Made by a program: the position numbers and the translations under genes
Assembly: GCF_013463155.1 (NCBI RefSeq)
Contig: NZ_CP040781.1
Location: forward strand, 620,001 to 684,000
Source of the DNA: Staphylococcus sp. 17KM0847
GTDB lineage: Bacteria > Bacillota > Bacilli > Staphylococcales > Staphylococcaceae
Reading direction: 5' to 3'
Length of the DNA: 64,000 bases
The notes under the pieces: model-generated
What the model was told of the DNA's origin: nothing
The model's database searches: none
Seen by the model: the letters and a program-made list of their open reading frames with translations, nothing else
In this document: in pieces, positions 17,940 to 29,338 of the stretch
How the letters are laid out: each line of letters opens with the position of its first letter
Position numbering within the stretch: the stretch's first letter is position 1

Positions 17940-19004
17940 GTGAAACGTTTAATAATAAAAATATTAGCAGTGATCGTGCTAATCGGTTTTGTAATCTATC
18001 TTTTTTATGCGCCCCGTCTTGAGTTTGATGTATTAGAAAATCCCAATCAATCCTCAAATCGTCCATTGAAAAAAGCCGAACCCCATCTAAATGTTGAAGA
18101 AAATCCAAAGCTCAAAGATGGACTGGGTCTATTAATAGGTAAAAATATGACAAGTGTATCAGACAAATTAGGGCAAGCAGATCGTGTGTATCAAGCTTTA
18201 GAAAATAATAAAACGTATGTTTATCATCGCAAAGATTTATATGTGTTGGTCACAGCTCAACAAGATAAAGTAAAATCGATATATATGACTGGGACAAATA
18301 CAAAAGAAGAAAGTGGACCTATTCAAGTAGGTGATGATGCATCTACATTGTATAATAAGTATACAATTAATACGGAACCAGAATTCCAATTTGAAGGAAA
18401 ATATTATCATTTTGAATTATCAGATAGAGATGTTAAAACACAAGCGTTGATTCAGTTCGACAATATATTTGCACAAGTATTTATTGATCAGCAGAGTAAT
18501 GAAATAACAGGAATACGTTATTTAGATAAAGAAGCGCTTATTACTATTAATCCTTATTCACAAAATGAGGATCATACAGAAGATACTCAAAATACCAAAG
18601 AAATATACAGTCCAGAACAAAATGCAAACCAATTGTTGACATTATATGAATTAACGAATGAAATGCGTCAGCGTTATCAACGTGAACCTTTAAAAGTAAA
18701 CGCAACATTAGAAAATGTAGCAACAGTTAATTTATTCCACTCGATAGATGGTTCATCTACTGAATTTACAGAAAGTAGTTTGATTGATCTTGTCAATCAA
18801 ACGTCGCTATCGTATCAATCTATATCACAAAATGTAGGTTATAATTTTAATGATGTTCCAACGCTAGTGAATAGTTGGATAAACTCTGATGTACACCGTT
18901 CACGTATGTTAAGTAGTAAATATTCAGAAATGGGCGGTCAGATTGATCGAGATTATTATTTACTCATCTTTGTAGAAAGAGGAGAGGATCAAAATGGTGT
19001 TTGA
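17940..19004 (+). CDS. Membrane-anchored CAP-domain protein (YlbC-like)
   Basis: 354 residues, GTG start after GGAGGGG. One N-terminal membrane anchor (about 4-26), a CAP-associated N-terminal domain (about 60-200: IGKNMTSVSDKLGQADRVYQ and a second similar repeat GDDASTLYNKY), and a C-terminal CAP/SCP-PR1 domain (from about 225: LTNEMRQRYQREPL...VNSWINSDVHRSRML). The CAP His and Glu ligands are partly kept (HRSRML). It is exposed outside the membrane; the function in Bacillota is unknown. It overlaps ylbF by 11 nt. In relatives it lies next to ctaM. Confidence 0.85.
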   Translation: MKRLIIKILAVIVLIGFVIYLFYAPRLEFDVLENPNQSSNRPLKKAEPHLNVEENPKLKDGLGLLIGKNMTSVSDKLGQADRVYQALENNKTYVYHRKDLYVLVTAQQDKVKSIYMTGTNTKEESGPIQVGDDASTLYNKYTINTEPEFQFEGKYYHFELSDRDVKTQALIQFDNIFAQVFIDQQSNEITGIRYLDKEALITINPYSQNEDHTEDTQNTKEIYSPEQNANQLLTLYELTNEMRQRYQREPLKVNATLENVATVNLFHSIDGSSTEFTESSLIDLVNQTSLSYQSISQNVGYNFNDVPTLVNSWINSDVHRSRMLSSKYSEMGGQIDRDYYLLIFVERGEDQNGV

Positions 19005-19434
19005 TGAACAATTTATGCAAGTATTAGATGAAATAGATGCATTAGCACTGTTAATTCGTGAGTCAGACATCTACAAACGTTATCATAAAGCACAAAAAGC
19101 ATTGATGCGTGATGATGAGGCACAGCAGCATTATCAATGCTTTATGGATAGTAAGGCGCGATATGATGAGGTTGGACGATTCGGACGTTATCATCCTGAT
19201 TATCATGAGGTCATGTTAGAGGTACGGCGTCGTAAACGTGTATATGAGTGTCATGAAACAGTGGCAATGTTTAAGCAATGCGAGCATGACTTGCAACTAT
19301 TATTAGATGAAGTTGTAACGATTTTAGCTGAGAGTGTGTCAGAACATGTTAAGGTGGATGCAGGTACACCATTATTCAATCAAGGTGGAGGATGTGGCTG
19401 TGGTTCAGGAGGGAGCTGTCAATGCCAAGTATAA
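18994..19434 (+). CDS. ylbF: YlbF/YmcA family protein
   Basis: 146 residues: a helical YlbF domain (about 5-115) followed by a glycine- and cysteine-rich tail, GGGCGCGSGGSCQC. In B. subtilis YlbF with YmcA and YaaT forms an iron-sulfur-binding complex that modulates RNase Y and mRNA maturation; the cysteine tail fits the cluster-binding role. Start ATG at 18994 with GAGAGGATC upstream, overlapping the CAP gene. Confidence 0.85.
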   Translation: MVFDEQFMQVLDEIDALALLIRESDIYKRYHKAQKALMRDDEAQQHYQCFMDSKARYDEVGRFGRYHPDYHEVMLEVRRRKRVYECHETVAMFKQCEHDLQLLLDEVVTILAESVSEHVKVDAGTPLFNQGGGCGCGSGGSCQCQV

Positions 19435-19478
19435 TGAAATAGACAATATACTTGATAAAACAAGTAATGAATAATAGA

Positions 19479-19527
19479 GGGCTGGATTGGAAATCTAGGA
19501 AGCATAGGTTTTCAATCCAGCCCTTTT
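19479..19527. terminator. Bidirectional terminator between ylbF and the GDPD gene
   Basis: GGGCTGGATTGGAAATCT pairs with AGGTTTTCAATCCAGCCC, followed by TTTT; the genes on either side converge. Confidence 0.8.
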
Positions 19528-19553
19528 AGGTACTATAAATGATTGTTATCATT

Positions 19554-20474
19554 TCAATGATGTAAACTTAAAAACTGTTTGCCAATTTCTGGACTATCGG
19601 TTACGAGTGTATGGACGCCCATAGATACAAGATCGGTCATTTGATCGATCTTGTTAACGCCATAAAAGCATGGAGCAATATTTTGGCTATTCAGCCATTG
19701 AATCAGTTTAGGTTGTGTTAAAGGTATCCCCTTATATTTTGTAGGCATTTGAAATGTATGGGCCTGACCTGTATAAAAAAGACCTAAACCACTTAAATGT
19801 TTTAAAATGCCATCTGTAACTTCTGCTTGGCTAGCGCCTGTTGCGATCTCTCCGTTATTATAACTATTGAAACGATCAATTTGCTTTTTATAAAAACTTG
19901 TGACAAGTACACGTGACTCCGCATGATTCCTTTTAATAATATCGTAAAGGCGTTTAGCAGCGACTTTGCCTTCATATGTGTTGGGGTGGTCTTTAATATC
20001 AATATTCACTAATTGATCAGGATACTTTTGGAGCAATGTATCCATTGTCATAATTTTAGCATGAGGATGTCCTCGATATGGATGATGCCCATTAATGTCA
20101 GTAAAATGATAGCCAGCATCTAAAGCTTGAAGCTCGGCTAGTGTATAATGAGAAACGAAGCCAGAACCATTTGTTGTCCGATCGATAGTAGCATCATGAA
20201 AAACAATAACCGCTTCATCTTTTGTTAGGCGAATATCAGTTTCAAATCCTGTTAAATTCATAGACGCAGAATAGTCAAAGGCGAGTTGTGTTGATTCTGG
20301 ACGTGTCTGCATACCGCCACGATGACTCAACACATAGGGGGCTGAGTGTTTGAAAAAGGGTTTGATCATACGTTTCTGTTGCTTCTGTTGCTTTTTAATC
20401 ATATAAATCATACTGCTTATAACACTAGAAACACCAATGATAGAACTTATCAGAATATATCGTGTTTTTGTCAT
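19554..20474 (-). CDS. Membrane-anchored glycerophosphodiester phosphodiesterase
   Basis: 306 residues with an N-terminal hydrophobic anchor (about 5-26) and a GDPD TIM-barrel. Active-site residues are visible: H51-R52 in SHRGG, E60 in RPEST, E78 and D80 in FETDIRL, H93 in VFHD. It would hydrolyse glycerophosphodiesters to glycerol-3-phosphate and an alcohol at the membrane surface; it could act on lipid head groups or teichoic acid fragments. Single gene, convergent with ylbF. Confidence 0.88.
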   Translation of the reverse strand: MTKTRYILISSIIGVSSVISSMIYMIKKQQKQQKRMIKPFFKHSAPYVLSHRGGMQTRPESTQLAFDYSASMNLTGFETDIRLTKDEAVIVFHDATIDRTTNGSGFVSHYTLAELQALDAGYHFTDINGHHPYRGHPHAKIMTMDTLLQKYPDQLVNIDIKDHPNTYEGKVAAKRLYDIIKRNHAESRVLVTSFYKKQIDRFNSYNNGEIATGASQAEVTDGILKHLSGLGLFYTGQAHTFQMPTKYKGIPLTQPKLIQWLNSQNIAPCFYGVNKIDQMTDLVSMGVHTLVTDSPEIGKQFLSLHH

Positions 20475-20569
20475 AAAACCCTCTCCTTGAAGTAGAATTC
20501 AATATTTTATATCTTTTCTCTCGACTTCTAATCATGGTAGGATAATAAGAGAGTGCGAGGTGAAAAAAT

Positions 20570-20824
20570 TTGGAAATCGTACAACGTGAAAATTTAATTA
20601 TTTATTTAAAAAATATGAAACATGAGCGTCATATTCGTAAGTATGGTCATATTGTATATAGTAATAAAAAGTACAAATATGTCTCGATGTATGTCAATGT
20701 TGACCGTATCGATGATGTCGTTAATAGGTTGACTCAATTAAAATATGTAACACAAATTCATGGTTCACCTTATAAAACATTAAAAAAAGTGTATGACAAA
20801 GAAAAGCATGAATGGTTAAACTAG
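20570..20824 (+). CDS. ylbG: YlbG family protein (DUF2129)
   Basis: 84 residues, basic and soluble, with the family pattern LIIYLKNMKHERHIRKYGHI and the C-terminal SPYKTLKKVYDKEKH. TTG start preceded by GCGAGGTGA. The function is unknown. Position between ylbF and rsmD is conserved in Bacillales. Confidence 0.85.
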   Translation: MEIVQRENLIIYLKNMKHERHIRKYGHIVYSNKKYKYVSMYVNVDRIDDVVNRLTQLKYVTQIHGSPYKTLKKVYDKEKHEWLN

Positions 20825-20825
20825 T

Positions 20826-21215
20826 TTATTCTAATGGCGGAATCCAACGTTGTAGCCGTAAAACGCTTTTAAGGTAATTAAAATAAAGATCTAATTCTGG
20901 ATAGTCATCGGGTGCATGAACATCAATACCGACTATTTCGATATTGTAAGGCATTGCGAATGATTGGATAAGTTCGTATTTTTTATTACTTTTAGGGTAT
21001 GGATATGGCATTGCATCGAGCATGATATACATTGCTTGAAATTTGCGATGACGTGTAGGATTCATGATGATGGCTACGGAAGAGCGTTGTTTTTTAGACT
21101 TTGGTGTATGAAAGAATACGATTTTAGCAATACGTTCATGATTATAGTCAATAAGTGCTTGGAATTCATACAAATCTGTTAAACCGTGACCTAATACGAT
21201 AAAAGATTGTTGCAT
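20826..21215 (-). CDS. Conserved hypothetical protein (staphylococcal, between ylbG and rsmD)
   Basis: 129 residues starting MQQSFIVLGHGLTDLYEFQA; the start at 21215 has an AAGGAGG ribosome-binding site, whereas the longer frame from 21299 would run over the rsmD promoter and start. No signal or membrane segment. I recognise it only as a protein conserved at this place in Staphylococcus; no function can be assigned. It is nearly in contact with ylbG (1 nt) in convergent orientation. Confidence 0.65.
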   Translation of the reverse strand: MQQSFIVLGHGLTDLYEFQALIDYNHERIAKIVFFHTPKSKKQRSSVAIIMNPTRHRKFQAMYIMLDAMPYPYPKSNKKYELIQSFAMPYNIEIVGIDVHAPDDYPELDLYFNYLKSVLRLQRWIPPLE

Positions 21216-21275
21216 AGTATACCTCCTTAAATATAGAGTATAGTAAAAATAAAATAAGATTGGAAGTGGCAATGG

Positions 21276-22305
<1,030 letters not shown>

Positions 22306-22374
22306 AAGAGAAATAAGGTGTGGAGCAGAAAGTGCATCTTTGTAAACAGTTGTCATCAACCTGTTCCGACAAGG

Positions 22375-22423
22375 GTATCTAAAGTGAAAAAGTTGGTTTG
22401 AAATGTATTTTCACTTCAGACAC
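22375..22423. terminator. Hairpin between convergent coaD and tmcAL
   Basis: GTATCTAAAGTGAAAA can pair with TTTTCACTTCAGACAC over about 14 bp around a 17-nt loop. It lacks a clean T run on the plus strand. The 100 nt that follow up to tmcAL hold no gene. Confidence 0.5.
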
Positions 22424-22523
22424 CTACTATGGTTTATAGATATTTATGTACTTAATTTAGGATAACTGATAATTTTTACTCTGTTGTTATCTTTGTCGTA
22501 GTCGTATAAGCTATATATTTAAA

Positions 22524-23663
22524 TTATGAATAAATATACACGGGAGTATTAAAGTCATCTTGTGTACTACCAGTAAGAATATTATAAATACGCGTGGCTT
22601 TGATTTCATTTGTAATATATAAGGCGTTATTTTGGTTGACATTGGTAATGATGTTTATATTAGGTGTATGTTGCTTGAGCCACTTTAAGTAATGTTGCCC
22701 TTGACGAGACATTGCAAGGATATGTGCAGCATTTATATCTATACACTTTGCTACATCTTGTTGCTTAACATTTAACAATACGTTCATAAGCAAACGTTGA
22801 ATATGTGTATAAGTATAACGTTTTGTTTTTAATTGTTGCATTAAGTCATCATATGATGTTGCACGTTGTATACATTTAATTAGGCGATGTTCAAACCCTT
22901 CTGACATCGTATAAATGTGTTTTAAAGACGCAGCATCTTGTTGAAAAATAGTGAGCTTTAGCATATCAAATAAGCGTGACTGATGACGATATGCATTGAC
23001 AAATAGTGAATGATTCGTCTCAGGTACCATCTCTCGCCATTTGTTGTCTCCATTAGTAATTGCACATCTGATTGCAGATCCACTAGCAAATGTATGGTGC
23101 TGAAAAGTGGTTTCGTGGTGCTGTGTGTGTTGGCGTAAAATCGTATAAGGTTTAATGTTGCTCGAAAGTTGATAAAGTTGTTTTAAGTATGAAATAGCGA
23201 GTATATTATTAGGTGATTGAAGCAATGTATTATCAATATGTTCCCCTACAATACGTGCATAGGACTTTCCTTGTTTCATAGCTTGTTGAAAAGAAACTGT
23301 ATGTTCGACGTTTAGCAATGTTAAAGCTGCTTGGTTCAGCGCTTTAATATCACCCGATTCACTACCAAAGCACAATGCATCGGCAGAAAGATAATCTGCC
23401 AGTTGAATGCCTGTACGGGCAAAGGTGTCACTCGAAGACAATGAACCGATGAGTGGCATTTCGACCACTAAGTCAACGCCAGCCATAGCCATCTGTGCAC
23501 GCTGAAACTTATTAAAAAGTGCTGGTGTTCCTCGCATAACAAAATGACCACTCATAATAGCAATCGTTACGTCAGCACCTGTCTGTTGCTTTGCAGTAAG
23601 TGCATGATAGAGGTGTCCGTTGTGAAAAGGATTATATTCTGTAATTAAAGCAACACTTTTCAT
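22524..23663 (-). CDS. tmcAL: tRNA(Met) cytidine acetate ligase (YlbM)
   Basis: 379 residues from the ATG at 23663. The nucleotidyltransferase signature TEYNPFHNGH is at residues 8-17, followed by SGHFVMRGTPALFNK. TmcAL uses ATP and acetate to make N4-acetylcytidine at the wobble base of elongator tRNA-Met. AAGGA lies 10 nt before this ATG; a TTG two codons earlier is too close to it. Divergent from yceD. Confidence 0.9.
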   Translation of the reverse strand: MKSVALITEYNPFHNGHLYHALTAKQQTGADVTIAIMSGHFVMRGTPALFNKFQRAQMAMAGVDLVVEMPLIGSLSSSDTFARTGIQLADYLSADALCFGSESGDIKALNQAALTLLNVEHTVSFQQAMKQGKSYARIVGEHIDNTLLQSPNNILAISYLKQLYQLSSNIKPYTILRQHTQHHETTFQHHTFASGSAIRCAITNGDNKWREMVPETNHSLFVNAYRHQSRLFDMLKLTIFQQDAASLKHIYTMSEGFEHRLIKCIQRATSYDDLMQQLKTKRYTYTHIQRLLMNVLLNVKQQDVAKCIDINAAHILAMSRQGQHYLKWLKQHTPNINIITNVNQNNALYITNEIKATRIYNILTGSTQDDFNTPVYIYS

Positions 23664-23789
23664 TTGCAATCTATCCTTTCATCTTTCATTATGAGTATTG
23701 TAACAGAAGATAAGATGTTAAGAAAAAATCTTGACAACTTGCTTAGGTAAAGTTAAAATAAATTTTGTGCTTGTTAGAGGTGAAACCAT

Positions 23790-24329
23790 ATGAAATGGTC
23801 AATAACACAATTGAGAAAATATCAAGGACAACCTTTTAAGATTGATCAAACGATTGAATTCAATGATTTAGAACGTCAATTGGATATCATCAACTTGTCT
23901 CCGATACAAGTTGACGGTACACTTAACGTTAAATCATCAGAAGTTGTAGCAAATATGCGCTTGCGTGGTGTTTATACAATACCATGTGCAAGGACACTTG
24001 TTCCAGTAGAAGTGCCCTTTGATACAACAACAACTGAAGTGTTTGATCTTGATGGTTTGTATGAAGATGAAGACGATGAATATTATCATCTTGCGACAGA
24101 TGGCATGATTGATTTGCGACATATCGCTGAAGAAATCATTATGTTAGAAAAACCGATGCGTGTCACTGCTGAAAACAGTGATGATATGCTGACAGGTGGT
24201 CAAGGTTGGGACGTTATTGACGAAGACGATTTGGAACACAACCCACCTCAAGATGAATCAAATGTGCATGTCGATCCGAGACTTCAAAAATTACAACAAT
24301 TATACGATGAGAATGATCATGCACACTAA
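23790..24329 (+). CDS. yceD: YceD/DUF177 family protein upstream of rpmF
   Basis: 179 residues, acidic, with the DUF177 core: MRLRGVYTIPCARTLVPVEV and DLRHIAEEIIM. The usual second Cys of CxxC is replaced (CARTL). It is commonly co-transcribed with rpmF, and the family is connected with 23S rRNA maturation or ribosome assembly in some organisms. The C-terminal 40 residues are polar and probably disordered. rpmF starts 49 nt downstream. Confidence 0.85.
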   Translation: MKWSITQLRKYQGQPFKIDQTIEFNDLERQLDIINLSPIQVDGTLNVKSSEVVANMRLRGVYTIPCARTLVPVEVPFDTTTTEVFDLDGLYEDEDDEYYHLATDGMIDLRHIAEEIIMLEKPMRVTAENSDDMLTGGQGWDVIDEDDLEHNPPQDESNVHVDPRLQKLQQLYDENDHAH

Positions 24330-24378
24330 TTTCAGTGGCAGTTCGTCATAAGGAAGCGAATATAAGGGAGGATTAATC

Positions 24379-24552
24379 ATGGCAGTACCAAAAAGAAGAA
24401 CTTCTAAAACAAGAAAAAACAAACGCCGTACACATTTTAAATTAGCAGTACCGGGTATGCAAGAGTGCCCAAGCTGTGGTGAATTAAAATTATCTCACCG
24501 TGTATGCCCAAGCTGTGGCTCTTACAAAGGCGAAGAAGTTGTATCTAAATAA
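24379..24552 (+). CDS. rpmF: Ribosomal protein bL32
   Basis: 57 residues, [19 protein letters not shown] at the start and a zinc knuckle CPSCGE...CPSCGS (two CxxC pairs). It is the zinc-binding (C+) form of L32. A perfect SD AAGGGAGG precedes the start. Closed by a good terminator. Confidence 0.97.
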   Translation: MAVPKRRTSKTRKNKRRTHFKLAVPGMQECPSCGELKLSHRVCPSCGSYKGEEVVSK

Positions 24553-24594
24553 TAGACAACGCTTTTCATATTTTAATAACAGTTCAATGTTTAT

Positions 24595-24637
24595 GCTCAA
24601 GGTTTACAAAACTTTTGTAAATGTTGAGCTTTTTTAT
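24595..24637 (+). terminator. Terminator of yceD-rpmF
   Basis: GCTCAA-x2-TTTACAAAA pairs with TTTTGTAAA-x2-TTGAGC, followed by TTTTTTATTTT. Confidence 0.88.
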
Positions 24638-24698
24638 TTTAGAGTATTTAAGATAATCCATGTTAAAATATAGGAAACTTGTGAAAAAGAGGGTTGAA

Positions 24699-25445
24699 AT
24701 GGAACAGATTACTTCCGTACAAAATATTAAAATTAAAAACTATAACAAACTTAAAAAGAAAAAAGAACGCGATAAGCAGCAACGAGCGATTATCGAAGGT
24801 TTTCATTTGATTGAAGAGGCATTTAATAGTGATGTCCTCATTGAACAACTTTTTATGATTGAACCTTCACGGATTCCAGAAGAGATACAACAAGCAGCAA
24901 AAGAATGTTTTATAATTAATCAAAAAGTTGCGGAAGCATTATCCGGTACTGTTACGCCACAAGGTATTTTTGCAGTGATTCAGAAGTCATCAGTAAACAT
25001 AGATCATGCGACACAAGTGCTTGTACTTGATCGCATTCAAGATCCGGGGAACCTTGGAACGCTGATACGTACAGCTGATGCTGCTGGCTTGGATTTAGTT
25101 GTAGTGGCTAAAGGTACAGCAGATGTATATCAAGAGAAAGTACTACGTGCGAGCCAAGGGAGTGTATTTCACATTCCTACGGTAGAAGTGCCAGATGTGG
25201 TGAAGTATGTACAAAATTTTTCAGGCCCTGTATATGGTACAGCATTGCATAATGCAATATCTTACCGAGACGTACAGTCACAACAAGATACTTTTGCATT
25301 AGTATTAGGTAATGAAGGACAAGGTATGTCAGAAGAACTCCTTCAAATTACAACACAAAATATGATGATTCCTTTACATGGTCGTGCAGAAAGTTTGAAT
25401 GTTGCTATTGCAGCAGGGATTTTAATGTTTCATCTAAAAGGTTGA
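24699..25445 (+). CDS. TrmH/SpoU-family RNA 2'-O-methyltransferase
   Basis: 248 residues from the ATG at 24699 (AGAGGG upstream; the frame extends to 24660 without a better start). An N-terminal substrate-binding domain (RAIIEGFHLIEEA) precedes a SPOUT fold with its three motifs: LDRIQDPGNLGTLIRTADA, LVLGNEGQGMSEE and IPLHGRAESLNVAIAAGIL, which forms the trefoil knot and binds SAM. The exact rRNA or tRNA target cannot be told. The pheST promoter overlaps its stop codon. Confidence 0.9.
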   Translation: MEQITSVQNIKIKNYNKLKKKKERDKQQRAIIEGFHLIEEAFNSDVLIEQLFMIEPSRIPEEIQQAAKECFIINQKVAEALSGTVTPQGIFAVIQKSSVNIDHATQVLVLDRIQDPGNLGTLIRTADAAGLDLVVVAKGTADVYQEKVLRASQGSVFHIPTVEVPDVVKYVQNFSGPVYGTALHNAISYRDVQSQQDTFALVLGNEGQGMSEELLQITTQNMMIPLHGRAESLNVAIAAGILMFHLKG

Positions 25446-25470
25446 CCCTATTATTAAGGATGTATATAAT
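25442..25470 (+). promoter_or_regulatory. Promoter of the pheST T-box transcript
   Basis: TTGACC (25442-25447), 17 nt, TATAAT (25465-25470). The -35 hexamer overlaps the stop codon of the methyltransferase gene. Confidence 0.75.
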
Positions 25471-25499
25471 AGATTTATTATGAATTGAATATGTGCTAA

Positions 25500-25735
25500 T
25501 AAAAAGGCTTAGACTGTTATCGAAGTTGTTCAGGGAAAGGTTAACATCACTGAGAGTAACCTTCAACTTACACAGTTTTGTTCACCTTTTTAGCTACTTA
25601 AAGAGATTTAAGTCGGGTTTATGACTCGTTACTAACATATAATCAGAGTGTATGCATAGCTATGATGTGCATAAAGCTGGGTGGTACCACGGAAGACTTC
25701 GTCCCATAGTAATTGGGGATGGAGTCTTTTTTATT
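25500..25735 (+). promoter_or_regulatory. T-box riboswitch (tRNA-Phe) of pheST
   Basis: The T-box sequence GGGTGGTACCACGG is at 25679-25692, immediately followed by a terminator stem, AGACTTCGTCCC with GGGGATGGAGTCT, and TTTTTT (25694-25735). Upstream, a Stem I with AAGGTTAAC...GTAACCTTCAACTT can present UUC, a Phe codon, as specifier. Uncharged tRNA-Phe would stabilise the antiterminator and switch on pheST. The precise specifier triplet is inferred from the downstream genes. Confidence 0.88.
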
Positions 25736-25814
25736 AGTAGCAGATGTGACTAAAAGGCGAAAGGCATTTTTATGAAGTGGCATGTATGACTTATCAATTA
25801 AAGGAGGCAATGTA

Positions 25815-26885
25815 ATGGTACAAACAGATGAGATGATAACAATTAAGCAACAAGCTCTGGAAGATATTCAAGCTGCACAAGATGAGCAAGCTTTACAAGG
25901 GGTTAAAGTAAAATATTTAGGGAAAAAAGGGCTTGTTACAGGCTTAATGAAACATATGAAAGATTTACCAAAAGAAGAAAAACCGGCATACGGTCAACAA
26001 GTGAATGAGGTGCGACAAGCGATTGAGGCGGATATTACAACACGTCATCAAGTATTAGTAGAAGCAGCATTGAATGAACAATTGGCACAAGAATCAATCG
26101 ATGTAACATTACCAGGTCGTCAAATCTCTCATGGTGCCAAACATCCTTTGACACGAACAATTGAAGAAATTGAAGATCTGTTTTTAGGGTTAGGTTATGA
26201 GATAGTTACAGGTTATGAGGTAGAACAGGACTACTATAACTTTGAAGCATTAAACTTGCCTAAGTCACATCCAGCGCGCGATATGCAAGATAGTTTTTAT
26301 ATTACAGAAGATATTTTAATGCGTACACACACTTCTCCTGTACAAGCACGTACGATGGAGAAAGCGAATGGACAAGGTCCTGTTAAAATTATTTGTCCGG
26401 GTAAGGTATACCGACGTGATTCAGACGACGCTACACATAGTCATCAATTCACACAAATTGAAGGACTTGTTGTAGATGAAAATATTAAAATGAGTGATCT
26501 CAAAGGAACACTTGAACTTTTAGCTAAATCCTTATTTGGGGCAGATCGTGAAATTCGATTACGTCCAAGTTACTTCCCATTCACTGAACCATCTGTTGAA
26601 GTGGATGTGTCTTGTTTTAAATGTAAAGGGAAAGGTTGTAACGTATGTAAACAAACGGGCTGGATTGAAATATTAGGTGCAGGTATGGTACATCCTAATG
26701 TACTAGAAATGGCTGGCTTTGATTCAAACCAATATTCAGGATTTGCATTTGGTATGGGGCCTGATCGTATTGCGATGTTAAAGTATGGTATTGAAGATAT
26801 TCGCCATTTTTATACAAATGACGTACGTTTCTTAAATCAATTTAAATCTGTGGAAGACCGAGGTGAAAAACATGTTAATATCTAA
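25815..26885 (+). CDS. pheS: Phenylalanyl-tRNA synthetase alpha subunit
   Basis: 356 residues from the ATG at 25815 (AAAGGAGG upstream). An N-terminal coiled coil, then class II motifs: motif 1 around [15 protein letters not shown], motif 2 with [20 protein letters not shown], and motif 3 with [36 protein letters not shown] cysteine cluster lies before motif 3. It charges tRNA-Phe as an alpha2-beta2 enzyme. It overlaps pheT by 14 nt. Confidence 0.96.
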   Translation: MVQTDEMITIKQQALEDIQAAQDEQALQGVKVKYLGKKGLVTGLMKHMKDLPKEEKPAYGQQVNEVRQAIEADITTRHQVLVEAALNEQLAQESIDVTLPGRQISHGAKHPLTRTIEEIEDLFLGLGYEIVTGYEVEQDYYNFEALNLPKSHPARDMQDSFYITEDILMRTHTSPVQARTMEKANGQGPVKIICPGKVYRRDSDDATHSHQFTQIEGLVVDENIKMSDLKGTLELLAKSLFGADREIRLRPSYFPFTEPSVEVDVSCFKCKGKGCNVCKQTGWIEILGAGMVHPNVLEMAGFDSNQYSGFAFGMGPDRIAMLKYGIEDIRHFYTNDVRFLNQFKSVEDRGEKHVNI

Positions 26886-29277
26886 AGAATGGTTGCAAAC
26901 TTATGTGGATGTAGATGTACCTATTGAAGCCTTAGCAGAACGTATTACGAGAACGGGTATAGAGGTAGACGATATTGTCGACTTAACAGCAGGAATTAAA
27001 AATTTAGTTGTTGGTTTTGTAGAACATATTGAAAAACATCCTGACGCTGATAAGTTGAATATTTGTCAGGTGAACATCGGAGAAGAACAACCTGTACAAA
27101 TTGTTTGTGGTGCGCCAAATGTAGGTCAAGGACAAACTGTAATCGTTGCTAAAGTTGGAGGGCGTTTACCAGGTGGTATTAAAATTAAGCGTGCAAAACT
27201 ACGTGGACAAGTTTCTGAAGGGATGATTTGTTCATTGCAAGAGATTGGGATTCCAAGCAATGTTGTACCTCAATCATTCCAAGACGGTATTTATCATTTC
27301 ACTTCACAGATAGCACCGGGAACGGATGCTTTACAAGCGCTTTATTTTGATGATCAAGTTATGGAGTTTGATCTTACACCTAACCGTGCTGATGCATTGA
27401 GTATGATAGGAACAGCTTACGAAACAGCAGCACTTTATCAAAAAGAAGTGAAAAAACCTAATAGTCAACCTTCAGAACAACTTGAAAAAGCCGGTGAAGC
27501 ACTATCGGTATCAGTTGAAAATCCACAACAAGTCCCTTATTATAGTGCGCGAGTTGTTAAAAATGTCAAAATCGCACCATCTCCTGAATGGATGCAAGCA
27601 AGACTAATAAAAGCAGGTATTCGTCCAATTAATAATGTTGTCGATATTTCAAATTATGTCTTGTTAGAGTACGGCCAACCGCTCCATATGTTTGACCAAG
27701 ATCAAATCGGATCACAATGCATTGTTGTACGTCAAGCACATGAAAATGAAACGATGACGACCTTAGATGATCAAGAGCGTACATTGTTAGATTCGGATAT
27801 TGTGATTACAAATGGAAAAGAACCTATTGCACTTGGTGGTGTCATGGGTGGTGATTTTTCTGAAGTCACAACGCAAACGCAAAATGTTATTGTTGAAGGA
27901 GCAATTTTTGATTCGGTTGCTATTCGACACACATCTCGACGTTTAAACTTGCGCAGTGAAGCGTCTAGTCGTTTTGAGAAGGGCATTGCAAGAGAATTTG
28001 TAGATGAAGCAGTTGATCGTGCGTGCTACTTACTTGAAACATTAGCAGAAGGACAAACCCTTGCTGGTCGTGTTTCAGCAGGTGACTTAGGTCACTTAGA
28101 GACAGAGATTACAATTACGGCAGATCGCATTAATGGTGTTATTGGAACCGACTTGAGTCAAGAAGAGATTATAGCTATTTTTGAACAGTTAGGTTTTGAA
28201 ACGAAGGTAACATCAGAACAAATGTTAGTAAAAGTTCCTTCACGTCGTCAGGATATTACGATTCAAGCAGATTTAATTGAAGAGGTTGCGCGTATTTACG
28301 GATATGACAACTTACCATCCTCTTTACCTGTATTTGAAAAGGTAACGCATGGTGCACTAACTGATCGTCAACACAAATCACGTGTTGTACGTACAGTGCT
28401 AGAAGGTGCAGGTTTTTCTCAAGCTATCACATATTCATTAGTAGACCAAGCACGTGCAACGGCTTTTACAACGCAATCATATGATACAATTTCACTTTTA
28501 ATGCCAATGAGTGAAGCGCATGCGACGTTACGTCAAAGTATATTGCCACACCTTATTGATGCCGCACAATATAATGTTGCACGTAAAAATCATAATATTG
28601 CTTTGTATGAGCTCGGGAATGTCTTTTTAGGTAAAGGTGCAGGAGAGTTACCTGATGAAGTTGAATATTTAAGTGGTATTATGATGGGAGATTATGTTGT
28701 TAATGATTGGCAAGGTAAAAAAGAACCCGTTGATTTCTTCTTAGTCAAAGGTGTTGTTGATCGTATTGCTGATAAACTTGCTTTATCTTTTGAATATCAA
28801 ACAGGTCAGGTTGATGGTCTACATCCCGGTCGCACAGCTTTAGTCATGTTAAATGGTGCGTCTATTGGTTTTATTGGCGAACTACATCCAACAGTGGCGA
28901 AACAGTACGACTTAACACGAGCGTATGTTTTTGAACTTAACTATGATTTGATGATGAAACAAAGAGTAGGCGACATTAACTATCAGCCTATCCCTAAATA
29001 TCCAGGCGTTACACGTGACATTGCATTAGTTGTTAATGAAGATGTCCATGCAGGAACATTGATTGATACGGTTCATCAGCATGGTGGATCGATTTTACAA
29101 GATGCAAATGTATTTGATGTATATGATGGTGAACATATGGAGCCAGGTAAGAAGTCCATTGCCATCCGTCTTGCATATTTAGATAGAGATAACACATTAA
29201 CAGAAGAACAAGTCACAGCCGTACACACACGTATTTTGTTAGCATTAGAACAACAAGGTGCCACATTAAGAGGATAA
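26872..29277 (+). CDS. pheT: Phenylalanyl-tRNA synthetase beta subunit
   Basis: 801 residues from the ATG at 26872, with GAGGTGA upstream. Domains in order: EMAP/OB tRNA-binding domain (about 40-150: [20 protein letters not shown]), B3/B4 editing domain (about 210-400: [19 protein letters not shown]), B5 (about 410-480), class II-like core, and a C-terminal anticodon-binding FDX-ACB domain ([11 protein letters not shown]). Co-regulated with pheS by the T-box. Confidence 0.96.
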   Translation: MLISKEWLQTYVDVDVPIEALAERITRTGIEVDDIVDLTAGIKNLVVGFVEHIEKHPDADKLNICQVNIGEEQPVQIVCGAPNVGQGQTVIVAKVGGRLPGGIKIKRAKLRGQVSEGMICSLQEIGIPSNVVPQSFQDGIYHFTSQIAPGTDALQALYFDDQVMEFDLTPNRADALSMIGTAYETAALYQKEVKKPNSQPSEQLEKAGEALSVSVENPQQVPYYSARVVKNVKIAPSPEWMQARLIKAGIRPINNVVDISNYVLLEYGQPLHMFDQDQIGSQCIVVRQAHENETMTTLDDQERTLLDSDIVITNGKEPIALGGVMGGDFSEVTTQTQNVIVEGAIFDSVAIRHTSRRLNLRSEASSRFEKGIAREFVDEAVDRACYLLETLAEGQTLAGRVSAGDLGHLETEITITADRINGVIGTDLSQEEIIAIFEQLGFETKVTSEQMLVKVPSRRQDITIQADLIEEVARIYGYDNLPSSLPVFEKVTHGALTDRQHKSRVVRTVLEGAGFSQAITYSLVDQARATAFTTQSYDTISLLMPMSEAHATLRQSILPHLIDAAQYNVARKNHNIALYELGNVFLGKGAGELPDEVEYLSGIMMGDYVVNDWQGKKEPVDFFLVKGVVDRIADKLALSFEYQTGQVDGLHPGRTALVMLNGASIGFIGELHPTVAKQYDLTRAYVFELNYDLMMKQRVGDINYQPIPKYPGVTRDIALVVNEDVHAGTLIDTVHQHGGSILQDANVFDVYDGEHMEPGKKSIAIRLAYLDRDNTLTEEQVTAVHTRILLALEQQGATLRG

Positions 29278-29289
29278 AATGAGAATAGC

Positions 29290-29320
29290 GGGGCAGAGAC
29301 ATATTTGTGTCTACTGCCCC
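29290..29320. terminator. Hairpin between convergent pheT and rnhC
   Basis: GGGGCAG-A-GACA and TGTC-TA-CTGCCCC form a stem around a short loop. There is no strong T run on either side, so it may be a weak terminator. Confidence 0.5.
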
Positions 29321-29338
29321 ACTATGCATAGAAGGGGA

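Noticed and set aside
25500..25735. CRISPR-like or tandem repeat structure upstream of pheS
   Set aside because: The inverted repeats belong to a T-box leader, shown by GGGTGGTACCACGG and the following terminator.
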